From: Sutcliffiella horikoshii DSM 8719
GTDB taxonomy: Bacteria; Bacillota; Bacilli; Bacillales; Bacillaceae_I
NCBI GenBank assembly: GCA_001648575.1
Contig: LQXN01000059.1
Location: forward strand, 62,001 to 126,000
Direction: 5' to 3'
DNA length: 64,000 nucleotides
Shown here: piece by piece, positions 1 through 8,494 of the stretch
Layout: each line of letters opens with the position of its first letter
How positions within the stretch are numbered: the first letter of the stretch is position 1
Notes under the pieces: generated by a model
Database searches by the model: none
Seen by the model: only the letters and a program-made list of their open reading frames with translations
What the model was told of the DNA's origin: nothing
Translations under genes and position numbers: made by a program

Positions 1-557
1 AGCTGCCGCTTTCCTTCCAGACTCTCAAAATGATGGATCGCCTTGTTAAGGATGAACTCCGAAACTGCCGGAATGTTACTTTCCACAGAATGAAGCAAAT
101 GTGCGGGTAATACCTGTTGGATGGGTTTTGTGCGCAACTCGGTCATGACCTCTTCGTATTTACTTTCCACGATTTTGTACAAATTCTCTTTGAAAAGAGC
201 TTCAGCGTCCTCTATACCGAACTTGGCCAATACTTCCTGCACACTAATCCCTTTTTCCAAATAACAGTCAATCTCTTCTTTAATCCACTCTTCCGATTTC
301 TCCTGGAAGGTACTGTTCATTAGTTTTCTTTTCATGCTTTCTGCTGTCAGGAGGTGCTCCATTACCAACTTTCCGAGTTGGTCCGCTAGTTCTGAACGTC
401 TTTTTGGGATCAATCCCGGTGTAAATGGAACTCTTTTTCCAAAAAGAAAAATTGGCTTATATGGGCGGAATAACATCCTTATTGCAAGGGAATTGGTGAC
501 TCCACCAATCAATGCCCCGATCCCCATCATCAATAAAATTACAAACAAGATATCCAT
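1..557 (-). CDS. yheB: YheB-like DUF445 membrane protein (3' part cut off)
   Basis: This minus-strand reading frame starts at the ATG at 557-555 and runs off the window start, leaving about 185 N-terminal codons. The protein begins [19 protein letters not shown], a membrane segment, followed by [20 protein letters not shown] and [12 protein letters not shown], which are the N-terminal signature of the DUF445/YheB family. In B. subtilis yheB lies next to yheC/yheD, as here, where it is divergent from the ATP-grasp cluster. Its biochemical role is unknown. The family assignment is firm from memory of the signature; the C-terminus is not visible. Confidence 0.85.
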   Translation of the reverse strand, partial: MDILFVILLMMGIGALIGGVTNSLAIRMLFRPYKPIFLFGKRVPFTPGLIPKRRSELADQLGKLVMEHLLTAESMKRKLMNSTFQEKSEEWIKEEIDCYLEKGISVQEVLAKFGIEDAEALFKENLYKIVESKYEEVMTELRTKPIQQVLPAHLLHSVESNIPAVSEFILNKAIHHFESLEGKRQ

Positions 558-674
558 CTATCGTCAACCTCTTTCCAATCACCGATTTATCTTTTCATCA
601 ATACTATAGATTGCGGGGCAAATTCCCCAGTTTATCAAATGATGCCTAACCTTATATAAAAATGAGGGAAAAAC

Positions 675-2051
675 ATGAATTTTCAAGCAGTCCGAGTAAT
701 TCCTATCGAAATTAAATCACTTGTACCAATTATACAAATAAGTGGAGCTTTGGCAAAAAAATTAAAGCTTCCTGAAAATATATCAATGTGCACTGTCCAA
801 TGCAGCCGGAATACAATCACCTGTAATATCGTAAATATCAATATAGAAGGAAATGAATTGAGAATGGATAAATCCATTCAAGAATCATTACTCTTATTTG
901 AAGAAGAACGAATATATCTGATCAGTTATGACATAGAAAATAACAAGCTTCATATTGGGCCGGTCATTGCACTATTAACCGAAATCGCCATTAACGAAGA
1001 CGATCTGATTGATCTTAAATCTATAGAAGAATACTGCATGGAACTAGCCAATTATTCAGAAGATATAGGAGCCATCTTCTATGTATTCACACTTCAGAAA
1101 CAGAGGATGGACAAAAGCATGGAAGGATTCTATCTTGACAACAATAGCTGGAACAAAGCCCTTCTGCCCTACCCTCAAATCGTACACAACCGGCTTCATA
1201 AACGTACGAATGAGAGGAGTGAAATGTTTCAGCAATTTACCGAACAATTACAAGAATGGAACATTCCTTATTTCAATCATCACTTTCTTAATAAATGGAC
1301 CGTTCATGAACAGCTTTGCGCGGTGGAACATCTGCTTCCATATTTACCAGAGACGGCACTCTTTTCTGCGACACAGCTTGAATCATGGCTTGAGAATTAT
1401 TCCATGGTATTTTTAAAACCAATTAACGGCAGCCAGGGAAAGCAGATCTTCAAAGTATGTAAAACACCTGATGGATATTCCTTGGACTACTCTTCTCTTC
1501 AGCAACAGATAACTCAAACATACAGCAGTTTCCATGATTTGTACAAGCGACTTTCCACTCATACAAAGAAAAGGCAATACATTCAGCAGCAAGGATTGAA
1601 TCTACTTCACTTGGATGGCAGACCTGTAGATTTCAGATATTTATGCCATCGCACTGAAGATGATCGCTGGCAAGTGACCTCCTCGACCGCCAGGGCTTCC
1701 AAAAGCGGGTCGTTTGTTTCTAACCTTGCTCAAGGAGGAGAGATGCTTTCAGTCAATCATGTGCTGAGCACTCAATTCACTCCCAAGGAAATGCCCCAGA
1801 TCCGTAAACACCTTAAAGAGCTTGCCTTGGAAGTGGCAAGGGAAATCGGCGCAGGGTCACAAGGACTATTTGGAGAGTTGGGAATTGACCTTGCATTAGA
1901 TGTATCTGGTCATCCTTGGATCATCGAAGTGAATACAAAGCCTTCCAAAAACCTTGATCAGCCGACAGGTAACAGGAAGATACGCCCCTCTGCCAAAGCA
2001 GTCATCCTCTATTGCCTTTATTTAATTCACGAACATATAAAGGAGAGATAA
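675..2051 (+). CDS. yheD: YheC/YheD-family ATP-grasp, spore coat-associated (copy 1, YheD size)
   Basis: The 458-residue product matches the YheC/YheD family of endospore coat-associated proteins with an ATP-grasp fold. The N-terminal ~130 residues form the family's beta-rich domain (HIGPVIALL). The ATP-grasp part carries a glycine loop, LKPINGSQGKQI (about residue 248), and the C-terminal metal/ATP-binding stretch GELGIDLALDVSG..WIIEVNTKPSK. The start ATG at 675 is preceded by GAGGGA. It is the first of four tandem paralogues; the next gene starts one base after the stop. ATP-grasp enzymes usually ligate a carboxylate to an amine, but the substrate of this family is not known to me. Expression during sporulation is inferred from the family, not from a clear promoter here. 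Confidence 0.87.
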   Translation: MNFQAVRVIPIEIKSLVPIIQISGALAKKLKLPENISMCTVQCSRNTITCNIVNINIEGNELRMDKSIQESLLLFEEERIYLISYDIENNKLHIGPVIALLTEIAINEDDLIDLKSIEEYCMELANYSEDIGAIFYVFTLQKQRMDKSMEGFYLDNNSWNKALLPYPQIVHNRLHKRTNERSEMFQQFTEQLQEWNIPYFNHHFLNKWTVHEQLCAVEHLLPYLPETALFSATQLESWLENYSMVFLKPINGSQGKQIFKVCKTPDGYSLDYSSLQQQITQTYSSFHDLYKRLSTHTKKRQYIQQQGLNLLHLDGRPVDFRYLCHRTEDDRWQVTSSTARASKSGSFVSNLAQGGEMLSVNHVLSTQFTPKEMPQIRKHLKELALEVAREIGAGSQGLFGELGIDLALDVSGHPWIIEVNTKPSKNLDQPTGNRKIRPSAKAVILYCLYLIHEHIKER

Positions 2052-2052
2052 C

Positions 2053-3111
2053 ATGATTACCCTAGGTATCCTCTCATTTTCACAACCAAGTCCATATCTT
2101 ACTAAAATTGCTGAACATGCGTTAAATAAGAATGTCAGAACCTGTTTCTTTTCTCCAAATCAATTATCAGCACCGATGTTATCAGGGAGAGTTTATTCTC
2201 CCGATAAAAAAATATGGGAGGACACCTCGTTTTCCCTTCCTTCTTTTATTTATGACCGTTGTTACTATGGAAACAAAGAAGCACATCTTTTTAAGACCCA
2301 TACTGATGCACTGAAACAAAGAGAGGATGTTCACTTTCTCGGTTACGGCCTTCCCGATAAATGGGAAGTATATAAAACCCTTTCTTCCATACCTGATTTA
2401 CAAAGCTATTTTCCCTCCACAAAGAAGTTGACTAGTGTTTCTTTTCTCCTGTCCCATTTTCACCACCACAACAATTGGTTGATAAAACCGGTAAATGGTT
2501 CCCAAGGCAGAGGCTTAATAAAAGTGGAGAGGCTAAGCGGACAATATGTAGTGAAAGAAGTCGTCCAGCCAGGAGAAAAACTTTTTGTATTCCGCTCACA
2601 TGGTCAGTTGAAAAAATGGCTACATACTAGAATGAAGCATGCAGAATATATTTTCCAGCCTTATCTTCCTTTACAAGATAAAAAGAATATCCCATTTGAC
2701 TTAAGGGTATTTCTGCAAAAAAACGATGAAGGAAAATGGACGGAAAGGGTTCGCGTCATCCGGACTGGTCCTAAAAATCATATCACTTCGAACTTGGCAG
2801 GCGGTGGCGAAATGCTTCCATTCTTTGTTCTTCTTCAGGGTGTGCCCTCTTCAAAAAGAAAAAAGTTGGAAGATCACTTGCAGATCATTGCAGAAATCCT
2901 ACCCCCTGCTTTAGAAAGTAATATAAAGCCCCTATTTGAACTTGGCATAGATATCGGAATAGATCCCGATTATAATTTATGGATTTTAGATATTAATTCC
3001 AAGCCAGGTCATAAGATAGTAACAATGGCTTCCCCTTCTGTCCAGACAGAAATCTATGAAGCACCGAGCAGGTACTGTACGTACTTGGCATCTATCAAAA
3101 AGGTGACCTAA
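2053..3111 (+). CDS. yheC: YheC/YheD-family ATP-grasp (copy 2, YheC size)
   Basis: At 352 residues this paralogue has the length of YheC and lacks much of the N-terminal extension of its neighbours. It keeps the glycine loop IKPVNGSQGRGL (about residue 143), the DLRVF strand and the C-terminal ELGIDIGIDPDYNLWILDINSKPG segment in which Asp and Asn supply metal ligands in ATP-grasp folds. The ATG at 2053 follows the previous stop directly and uses the AGGAGAG at 2040-2047, inside the preceding gene's 3' end. It overlaps the next ORF by one base (TAATG), so the genes are very probably translationally coupled. Confidence 0.85.
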   Translation: MITLGILSFSQPSPYLTKIAEHALNKNVRTCFFSPNQLSAPMLSGRVYSPDKKIWEDTSFSLPSFIYDRCYYGNKEAHLFKTHTDALKQREDVHFLGYGLPDKWEVYKTLSSIPDLQSYFPSTKKLTSVSFLLSHFHHHNNWLIKPVNGSQGRGLIKVERLSGQYVVKEVVQPGEKLFVFRSHGQLKKWLHTRMKHAEYIFQPYLPLQDKKNIPFDLRVFLQKNDEGKWTERVRVIRTGPKNHITSNLAGGGEMLPFFVLLQGVPSSKRKKLEDHLQIIAEILPPALESNIKPLFELGIDIGIDPDYNLWILDINSKPGHKIVTMASPSVQTEIYEAPSRYCTYLASIKKVT

Positions 3112-4484
3112 TGGGAGTTGATAAAATGAAAGCCCTCTTACAAGTCAAATGCAGGGAGGATTTAAGGGACCACCAAATTCTTGTCCCGTTCAAAATCAGC
3201 AACATGGCGATAGAATCAGTAGCTTTTGGTACACATCAGTTTCCTTGTAGTGCAAGCCTTCATAGCGGACATTCACTAATTGTTTCTAAATCATTATTTG
3301 AAAGACTTTTAGTCCCATATGAAGGAAACATCCATGTCTTTGTCCATGAAGGAACACTGCATCTTGGACCACTGATCGGAATATTCACTGCTGGTTTTAC
3401 TAGCTCCATCATCCGACCGATTGGGGAACGGTCTTTGTTTTTTTCAAAATTGCTTGCAACTGAGAGGAAAGTGGGAGCTTATATGTTCCTTTTTGGTGCA
3501 AACCATATCAATTGGGATGACGGCACCATGGAGGGGTTCATGTTTACTGAGCAAGGGTGGTGTAAAAAGACGGTGCCCTTTCCCCACGTCGTTTATGACC
3601 GTCTTCCGAATAGAAGGACGGAGAGACATAGGTTACTTGCGGAAACACGGGAAAAAATGCAAAAAGATTATGCCATCCCATGGTTCAACCCAGGCTTTTT
3701 CAACAAGTGGGATATTCATCAGAAGTTGATGATTGAAGAGAATATCGTCGATTACCTGCCAGAAACCCATAATGAGGTGACAATTGATAAAATAGAGAAA
3801 CTTTTGTCCAAATTTCCGTTCATTTATTTAAAACCAACCAATGGAAGTTTAGGGTTAGGTGTCTTTAAAATAATTTACAACCGTGAAGAGGAAACCTATT
3901 ATGCCCGTTATAAAACCGAGGAGTTTGTCAATAAACTTCAACGTTTCACCTCACTTGAAGCATTGTTGTCCCATATAATGAAAAACCGTGATCTTTCCGC
4001 CTATCTGATCCAACAAGGTATTCCATTATTAAAACTTGAGGAATCCTTCGTGGACTTCCGTGTGCACACGAACAAGGATGAAATTGGGAAATGGGTAGTG
4101 AGTGCTATGGCGGCTAAGCTTAGTGGGAAAGGCAGCATAACCACTCATGCAAATAGCGGTGGAATCATTAAAACCATTCCAGAAATTTTTTTGGATGCGA
4201 ATGAGCAGGAAGCAGTAATCAGTAAATTATCCCACGCCTCCATACTAATAAGCGAAGCAATCGATACTCATATGCCTGGTTTCATCGGCGAAATAGGATT
4301 TGATTTTGGAATTGATAAGGATCATAGACTTTGGTTGTTTGAAGCCAATTCCAAACCAGGCCGCTCTATATTTTATCATCCTAAATTACGAAATGAAGAT
4401 AATCTCACCAGGAAGCTTTCCATCGAATATGCAGTGTATTTAACAGAGAACACAATCAAGAATCCAGGAGGTGTTTTTTCATGA
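3111..4484 (+). CDS. YheC/YheD-family ATP-grasp (copy 3, YheD size)
   Basis: This 457-residue paralogue resembles copy 1 in length and layout: an N-terminal domain ending in HLGPLIGIF, a central VYDRLPNRRTER segment, the glycine loop LKPTNGSLGLGV and the C-terminal GEIGFDFGID..LWLFEANSKPGRS. Two starts are possible. The ATG at 3111 overlaps the previous stop, and the ATG at 3126 has a better-placed GGGAG eight bases upstream and begins MKALLQVKCRED. I keep the longer call for coverage but think 3126 is at least as likely. It overlaps copy 4 by four bases (ATGA). Confidence 0.84.
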   Translation: MGVDKMKALLQVKCREDLRDHQILVPFKISNMAIESVAFGTHQFPCSASLHSGHSLIVSKSLFERLLVPYEGNIHVFVHEGTLHLGPLIGIFTAGFTSSIIRPIGERSLFFSKLLATERKVGAYMFLFGANHINWDDGTMEGFMFTEQGWCKKTVPFPHVVYDRLPNRRTERHRLLAETREKMQKDYAIPWFNPGFFNKWDIHQKLMIEENIVDYLPETHNEVTIDKIEKLLSKFPFIYLKPTNGSLGLGVFKIIYNREEETYYARYKTEEFVNKLQRFTSLEALLSHIMKNRDLSAYLIQQGIPLLKLEESFVDFRVHTNKDEIGKWVVSAMAAKLSGKGSITTHANSGGIIKTIPEIFLDANEQEAVISKLSHASILISEAIDTHMPGFIGEIGFDFGIDKDHRLWLFEANSKPGRSIFYHPKLRNEDNLTRKLSIEYAVYLTENTIKNPGGVFS

Positions 4485-5674
4485 CAGAACTTTATTATGA
4501 ACTCGCCTCCCAAACCTGGTATCAGAACGTTGATCAGGAGGAAAAGGTGTCTCTTGGGAAGTATTTTTCCGTTCCCTATAAAAGTGAACATACGTCAAAA
4601 CACCTCACCATTCCTTTTCTTCTGAAAGACTCAAAAGCAGGACCTCTTGTCGGAATATTGGCCAGCCCCAAAAAGGATGGTTTTGTAGGAAACATCGGAC
4701 TATTCAAACGCATACAGGAAAATCTTCAGCAGCATGGTGGCCTTTCTATCGTATTCACTCCCAAGCACCTTACGGAGAATGGAGTCGACGGCTTCTGTTA
4801 TCTGCCTCATCATGACCATTGGATAAGAATGCAGATTCCTTTGCCTGACATTATTTATAATCGTTTGTCACGATATGAGGATGAAAAGCTTTTTCTACAT
4901 AACACGGAGAAGCTTGCATCTTTGTATCATATCCCGGTTTTCAATCCGCATTTTTTCGATAAATGGGAGTTATACCTTCAACTGCAGGATAATGATCAGC
5001 TTGTCCAACACCTGCCGAAAACGGACTTACTTACAGAAGATTCCTTAAGTGTGTTCTTATCAACCTACAAAGAAGTTTATATCAAAAAGCGAAAAAGCAA
5101 GAAAGGAAAAGGCATTTATCTGATAAGACGTAATGGGAATACTTTTTTACTGAGGACAACTTCGACGACAACCGTCCTATTCCCGTCTTTAACTAAATTG
5201 GCCCTCTTCCTTCAAAAGGAGGAAGCACTTGACTCCTATATTATCCAAGAAGCCATCCCCACCCTGCCCATGAAAGGGAAAAAGTTTGATTACCGGATCT
5301 TGGCCCACGCCAGCCATAATCGATTTACCATTACAGGTGTTGGGGTAAGATTGGCAAAAAAACAACAGGTTACCACCCACGTCCCTTCTGGGGGCGTAAT
5401 CGTCTCAACAGACGACTTACCTGTCAGTACCGATCTTGAAACAATGGCACATCTCATTAATCAGTGTGGAAAACAACTTACCTCCTTTTACGATGATATT
5501 GGGGAATTCTCCGCAGATGTAGGGTTGACGAGGGATGGCAAACTTTATATTTTTGAACTGAACGCCAAACCGATGGATTTTGATGAGCCAGCTATTAAAC
5601 AGCAGGCTGCCGAAAATATTACCAGGGTGTTTTATGAGAGGACGGAATATTCCCTGCAGGAATCCACTCCATGA
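4481..5674 (+). CDS. YheC/YheD-family ATP-grasp (copy 4, altered glycine loop)
   Basis: The 397-residue product is clearly homologous to the three genes before it: PLVGILAS, IIYNRLSRYEDE, FNPHFFDKWELY, FDYRILAH and the C-terminal GEFSADVGLTRDGKLYIFELNAKP all align. The conserved K-P-x-N-G-S-x-G glycine loop is replaced by a lysine-rich KKRKSKKGKGIY stretch, so nucleotide binding may be altered or lost. The Glu and Asn of the C-terminal metal site remain. It is coupled to copy 3 through an ATGA overlap and has GGAGG upstream of its ATG. It is intact and so under some selection. A structural or binding role is possible, but this is inference. Confidence 0.8.
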   Translation: MTELYYELASQTWYQNVDQEEKVSLGKYFSVPYKSEHTSKHLTIPFLLKDSKAGPLVGILASPKKDGFVGNIGLFKRIQENLQQHGGLSIVFTPKHLTENGVDGFCYLPHHDHWIRMQIPLPDIIYNRLSRYEDEKLFLHNTEKLASLYHIPVFNPHFFDKWELYLQLQDNDQLVQHLPKTDLLTEDSLSVFLSTYKEVYIKKRKSKKGKGIYLIRRNGNTFLLRTTSTTTVLFPSLTKLALFLQKEEALDSYIIQEAIPTLPMKGKKFDYRILAHASHNRFTITGVGVRLAKKQQVTTHVPSGGVIVSTDDLPVSTDLETMAHLINQCGKQLTSFYDDIGEFSADVGLTRDGKLYIFELNAKPMDFDEPAIKQQAAENITRVFYERTEYSLQESTP

Positions 5675-5728
5675 TGTAGAATATGGTTATAAGTAAAAAA
5701 ACAGACATACTCTGGGGAGGAAACTTGC

Positions 5729-5941
5729 TTGATTTCTCACTTCCAACTGAAACCTTTATATCAAAACAACCAGCTACCGGGATGGCACCTTTCCTTCTTT
5801 TACAAAGGACACGCAGTTAAAGCCGTCTATCATAAAAACGGCTCAATTGAATGGCCAGAATCGCAGGCACTTTCCGAAGAGGAAAAACAGGCAGCTGAAG
5901 CACAGATCCATGAATTGATGCTATTCCACGTCTATGATTAA
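5729..5941 (+). CDS. yheE: YheE-family small protein (DUF5342-like)
   Basis: A 70-residue soluble protein begins MISHFQLKPLYQNNQLPGW and ends QIHELMLFHVYD, which matches the B. subtilis YheE type that follows yheCD in Bacillus. The start is a TTG at 5729 with GGGGAGG eight bases upstream; no in-frame ATG would give this family N-terminus. It lies 54 bp after the fourth ATP-grasp gene and is followed by a strong terminator hairpin at 5951-5990. No function is known to me. Position suggests it belongs to the spore-related cluster. Confidence 0.75.
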   Translation: MISHFQLKPLYQNNQLPGWHLSFFYKGHAVKAVYHKNGSIEWPESQALSEEEKQAAEAQIHELMLFHVYD

Positions 5942-5950
5942 GAATCATTT

Positions 5951-5990
5951 TCCCTCCTTTAGATAAACTATCAATAAGGAGGGATTTTTT
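5951..5990 (+). terminator. Terminator hairpin containing the next gene's ribosome site
   Basis: A perfect 9-bp stem pairs TCCCTCCTT (5951-5959) with AAGGAGGGA (5976-5984), and an inner GATA/TATC pairing extends it; six Ts follow. It looks like the terminator of yheE. The right arm is also the only Shine-Dalgarno sequence of the ATG at 5991. Confidence 0.75.
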
Positions 5991-6176
5991 ATGTCCGAAA
6001 AGAAAAAGACACCGGCAGGACCGCAATATGAAGGTCGTGAAGAATATTATGTAGATATCGACCGTTACATCAACGAAGGAATGGCAGGCGGATCAGTTTT
6101 CGAACGTGACCGCTACACCAACATCGAAGAAGCCCGCGACCTAGGAAAAGAAGAACCGCCGATCGAAAGGGATTGA
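5991..6176 (+). CDS. Small acidic hypothetical protein
   Basis: The 61-residue hydrophilic protein contains PQYEGREEYYVDIDRYINEG and ends KEEPPIERD. It has no signal peptide or membrane segment. I do not recognise a named family, although its composition is typical of small conserved Bacillus proteins linked to sporulation. The start ATG at 5991 has a full-strength AAGGAGGGA seven bases upstream, but that site is buried in a terminator stem, so translation and transcription should both be low unless the hairpin is opened. A remnant of repeat family A begins just after the stop. Confidence 0.65.
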   Translation: MSEKKKTPAGPQYEGREEYYVDIDRYINEGMAGGSVFERDRYTNIEEARDLGKEEPPIERD

Positions 6177-6177
6177 C

Positions 6178-6217
6178 CACAGATAACCTAACTAAATTTT
6201 AGTTTGTCAACAGTCTG
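6178..6217 (+). repeat. Family A repeat, right end only
   Basis: This 40-bp stretch reads ACAGATAACC...TTTAGTTTGTC and ends AACAGTCTG. It matches the last 40 bp of the complete family A copies (for example 8688-8726) almost base for base. The core and left end are missing. As in complete copies, the CTG end directly abuts a terminator hairpin (6219-6239). No matching hairpin remains on the left. Confidence 0.8.
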
Positions 6218-6218
6218 G

Positions 6219-6246
6219 CTCTTCCTTTTGAGGAAGAGTTTTTATT
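6219..6246 (+). terminator. Intrinsic terminator after the repeat remnant
   Basis: CTCTTCC pairs with GGAAGAG around a TTTTGA loop, followed by TTTTTATT. It ends transcripts from the yhe cluster and the 5991 gene. Confidence 0.75.
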
Positions 6247-6350
6247 CTTGGCCATCGAAACGAGCCAAATTCTTTGTTTGTCCTCGCCACTTCGCTATAA
6301 TGAGGATATTCGCAGCATATAATCACTGCTTCAAAAGAAGAGGGATCAGA

Positions 6351-7265
6351 ATGTACAATCAGTTAAAGAAATTATATAAAGATGCAATCATACAATCAAC
6401 ATCCCCCAACAATTTTATCCAATATACATGGTTCATCACGCCGCACAATGATTATTATGGAATAGAAAAAGAATCGTTGAACCAAAGGGACCTTCTTTTA
6501 CTCGAAACTTTTTTAAAGAGGGTCGACGAAAACCAGCTTTCCATGTCAGATTCGGAAAAATGGTGGCATGAGTTGTTGTTCTTAAAACAACAGCCTGAAA
6601 GAGACCTTCTACAGAACTGGCAGAAATCTGTACGGTTAATTCATTTTCATTTTTCAGAACCATTGATGAATAAGGAAGAATGGAAAGAGGCACTCCTTGC
6701 ATTTTTTGACAGGGACCTCGTAATCGTATGGGATAGCTTGACAAGTGGAGTGATTGTTGACTTCATGCCGGAAACCAAAGGGGATGAGCTTGTTTCCTTT
6801 TCTGATATTGTGGATACCACCGCCTCTGATTTTTACACAAATGTTAAGTTGTATATTGGGGCCTATACCAGTTCCCCAGATAAACTGACAGAATTGTATC
6901 AGTGGCAAGATCACTGCTTTTCTCTATCCATGCAAGGTAGGAAACATGGCAGCATACATACATTCGAGCATGCTCTTCCCTTTATTGTAACGGATAAATT
7001 GGGGACTCCCCACCTCTCCCACATCAAAACGATGTTTGGGACGATCCTTGAGGACGATAAGGAACTATTGCAAAGTGTAAAAATTTATATCGAGAATAAT
7101 ATGAATGTATCGCTCACCGCTAAGAAGCTATTCATGCACCGCAACAGCCTTCAATATCGGATTGATAAATTCATTGAACGTACAGGAATAGATATTAAAA
7201 ACTTCCAAGGGGCGATGGCGGCCTACTTGGCCATCATCATCATGGAAAATGACCATAAAAGGTAA
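6351..7265 (+). CDS. PucR/CdaR-type transcription regulator (YxkF-like)
   Basis: The 304-residue protein ends in a PucR-type helix-turn-helix: LLQSVKIYIENNMNVSLTAK, KLFMHRNSLQYRIDKFIERT and GIDIKNFQGAMAAYLAI, about residues 235-295. This domain is typical of CdaR/PucR regulators. The N-terminal half shows no sensor domain that I can name. The frame is open further upstream to 6204, but the ATG at 6351 has GAGGGA at the right distance and gives a sensible N-terminus. In B. subtilis a regulator of this class (YxkF) also sits just upstream of msmX, which supports the assignment and suggests control of sugar uptake. That role is inference. Confidence 0.78.
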   Translation: MYNQLKKLYKDAIIQSTSPNNFIQYTWFITPHNDYYGIEKESLNQRDLLLLETFLKRVDENQLSMSDSEKWWHELLFLKQQPERDLLQNWQKSVRLIHFHFSEPLMNKEEWKEALLAFFDRDLVIVWDSLTSGVIVDFMPETKGDELVSFSDIVDTTASDFYTNVKLYIGAYTSSPDKLTELYQWQDHCFSLSMQGRKHGSIHTFEHALPFIVTDKLGTPHLSHIKTMFGTILEDDKELLQSVKIYIENNMNVSLTAKKLFMHRNSLQYRIDKFIERTGIDIKNFQGAMAAYLAIIIMENDHKR

Positions 7266-7303
7266 CGTTGCACAAAGACGTGCCTTTTTTTTGTGCAACT
7301 TGT
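7266..7303 (+). terminator. Intrinsic terminator between the regulator and msmX
   Basis: GTTGCACAAA pairs with TTTGTGCAAC across a T-rich loop. A smaller GCAC/GTGC hairpin followed by eight Ts is the alternative fold. Either would separate the regulator from msmX. Confidence 0.6.
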
Positions 7304-7315
7304 ACATTTACGAAA

Positions 7316-7329
7316 TGTAATCGTTTTCG
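7316..7329 (+). promoter_or_regulatory. Possible CcpA (cre) operator before msmX
   Basis: TGTAATCGTTTTCG matches the cre consensus TGWAANCGNTNWCA except at its last base and lies about 50 bp before msmX. CcpA control of a sugar importer ATPase would make sense, but this is a motif match only. Confidence 0.4.
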
Positions 7330-7377
7330 GTACACTGTAAACAGATTAAGAAAACGATTTCATTAGGGGGAAGAAAC

Positions 7378-8481
7378 ATGGCAGAGTTACAATTAGAGCA
7401 TATTTATAAAGTTTATGAAGGTGACGTAACAGCGGTAAAAGATTTCAACCTACACATTAAAGATAAAGAATTCATCGTTTTCGTAGGTCCATCAGGTTGC
7501 GGTAAATCGACGACTCTTCGTATGATTGCAGGTCTTGAGGAAATCTCCAAAGGTGAATTTGTAATCGACGGCAAAAGAATGAATGACGTTGCACCAAAAG
7601 ACCGCGACATCGCAATGGTATTCCAAAACTATGCACTATATCCTCATATGAATGTATATGACAATATGGCATTTGGATTGAAATTACGTAAGTTCCCAAA
7701 AGAAGAGATTGATCGTCGCGTTAAAGAAGCAGCGGCAATCCTAGGTTTAGAACAATACCTTGACCGTAAACCAAAAGCATTGTCTGGTGGTCAACGTCAG
7801 CGTGTGGCACTAGGTCGTGCAATCGTCCGTGATGCAAAAGTATTCTTAATGGATGAGCCTTTATCCAACCTTGATGCAAAACTTCGTGTGGCGATGCGTG
7901 CGGAAATCTCCAAGCTTCACCAACGTTTGCAAACTACTACTATTTATGTAACGCATGACCAAACAGAAGCGATGACAATGGCAACTCGCCTTGTTGTAAT
8001 GAAAGATGGAATCATCCAACAGGTTGGTTCTCCGAAAGAAGTTTATGAAAACCCTGAAAATGTATTTGTTGGCGGATTTATCGGTTCTCCGGCAATGAAC
8101 TTCTTCAATGGCAAGTTAGAAGATGGTTCTTTCACAATCGGTGAGCAAAAAATTTCCGTTCCAGAAGGAAAAATGAAAGTGCTTCGTGATCAAGGATACG
8201 TTGGAAAGGAAGTCATTCTTGGAATCCGTCCAGAAGATATCCATGATGAGCCTGTATTCATTGAATCTTCTGTAGGAAGCACCATCACTGCAATAATTGA
8301 AGTTTCTGAGCTACTAGGTGCAGAATCCATGCTTTACTCTCAAATTCACGGTCAAGATTTCGTAGCACGCGTAGATTCCCGTACAGATGTGAAGCCTCAA
8401 CAGGAGCTTCAACTTGCACTGGATATGAATAAATGCCATTTCTTCGATCTTGAAACAGAGTCCCGCATCCGTACTAAATAA
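7378..8481 (+). CDS. msmX: Multi-sugar ABC importer ATP-binding protein MsmX
   Basis: The 367-residue protein is a CUT1-type sugar importer ATPase. It has Walker A GPSGCGKST (about residue 38), Q-loop QNYALYPHM, signature LSGGQRQRVALGRA, Walker B VFLMDEPLSNLD, the switch His (VTHDQTEAM) and a C-terminal OB-like regulatory domain with GIRPEDI. MsmX in Bacillus is a shared ATPase energising several oligosaccharide permeases, so a lone gene without permease neighbours is the expected arrangement. The start ATG follows GGGGGAAGAAAC. Its 3' end runs into a family A repeat set inside its terminator. Confidence 0.93.
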   Translation: MAELQLEHIYKVYEGDVTAVKDFNLHIKDKEFIVFVGPSGCGKSTTLRMIAGLEEISKGEFVIDGKRMNDVAPKDRDIAMVFQNYALYPHMNVYDNMAFGLKLRKFPKEEIDRRVKEAAAILGLEQYLDRKPKALSGGQRQRVALGRAIVRDAKVFLMDEPLSNLDAKLRVAMRAEISKLHQRLQTTTIYVTHDQTEAMTMATRLVVMKDGIIQQVGSPKEVYENPENVFVGGFIGSPAMNFFNGKLEDGSFTIGEQKISVPEGKMKVLRDQGYVGKEVILGIRPEDIHDEPVFIESSVGSTITAIIEVSELLGAESMLYSQIHGQDFVARVDSRTDVKPQQELQLALDMNKCHFFDLETESRIRTK

Positions 8482-8494
8482 TATATTTTTACAA

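Noticed and set aside
6204-6350. N-terminal extension of the PucR-type regulator to 6204
   Set aside because: This part overlaps the family A remnant and a terminator hairpin and contains no family sequence; ATG 6351 has a proper ribosome site.
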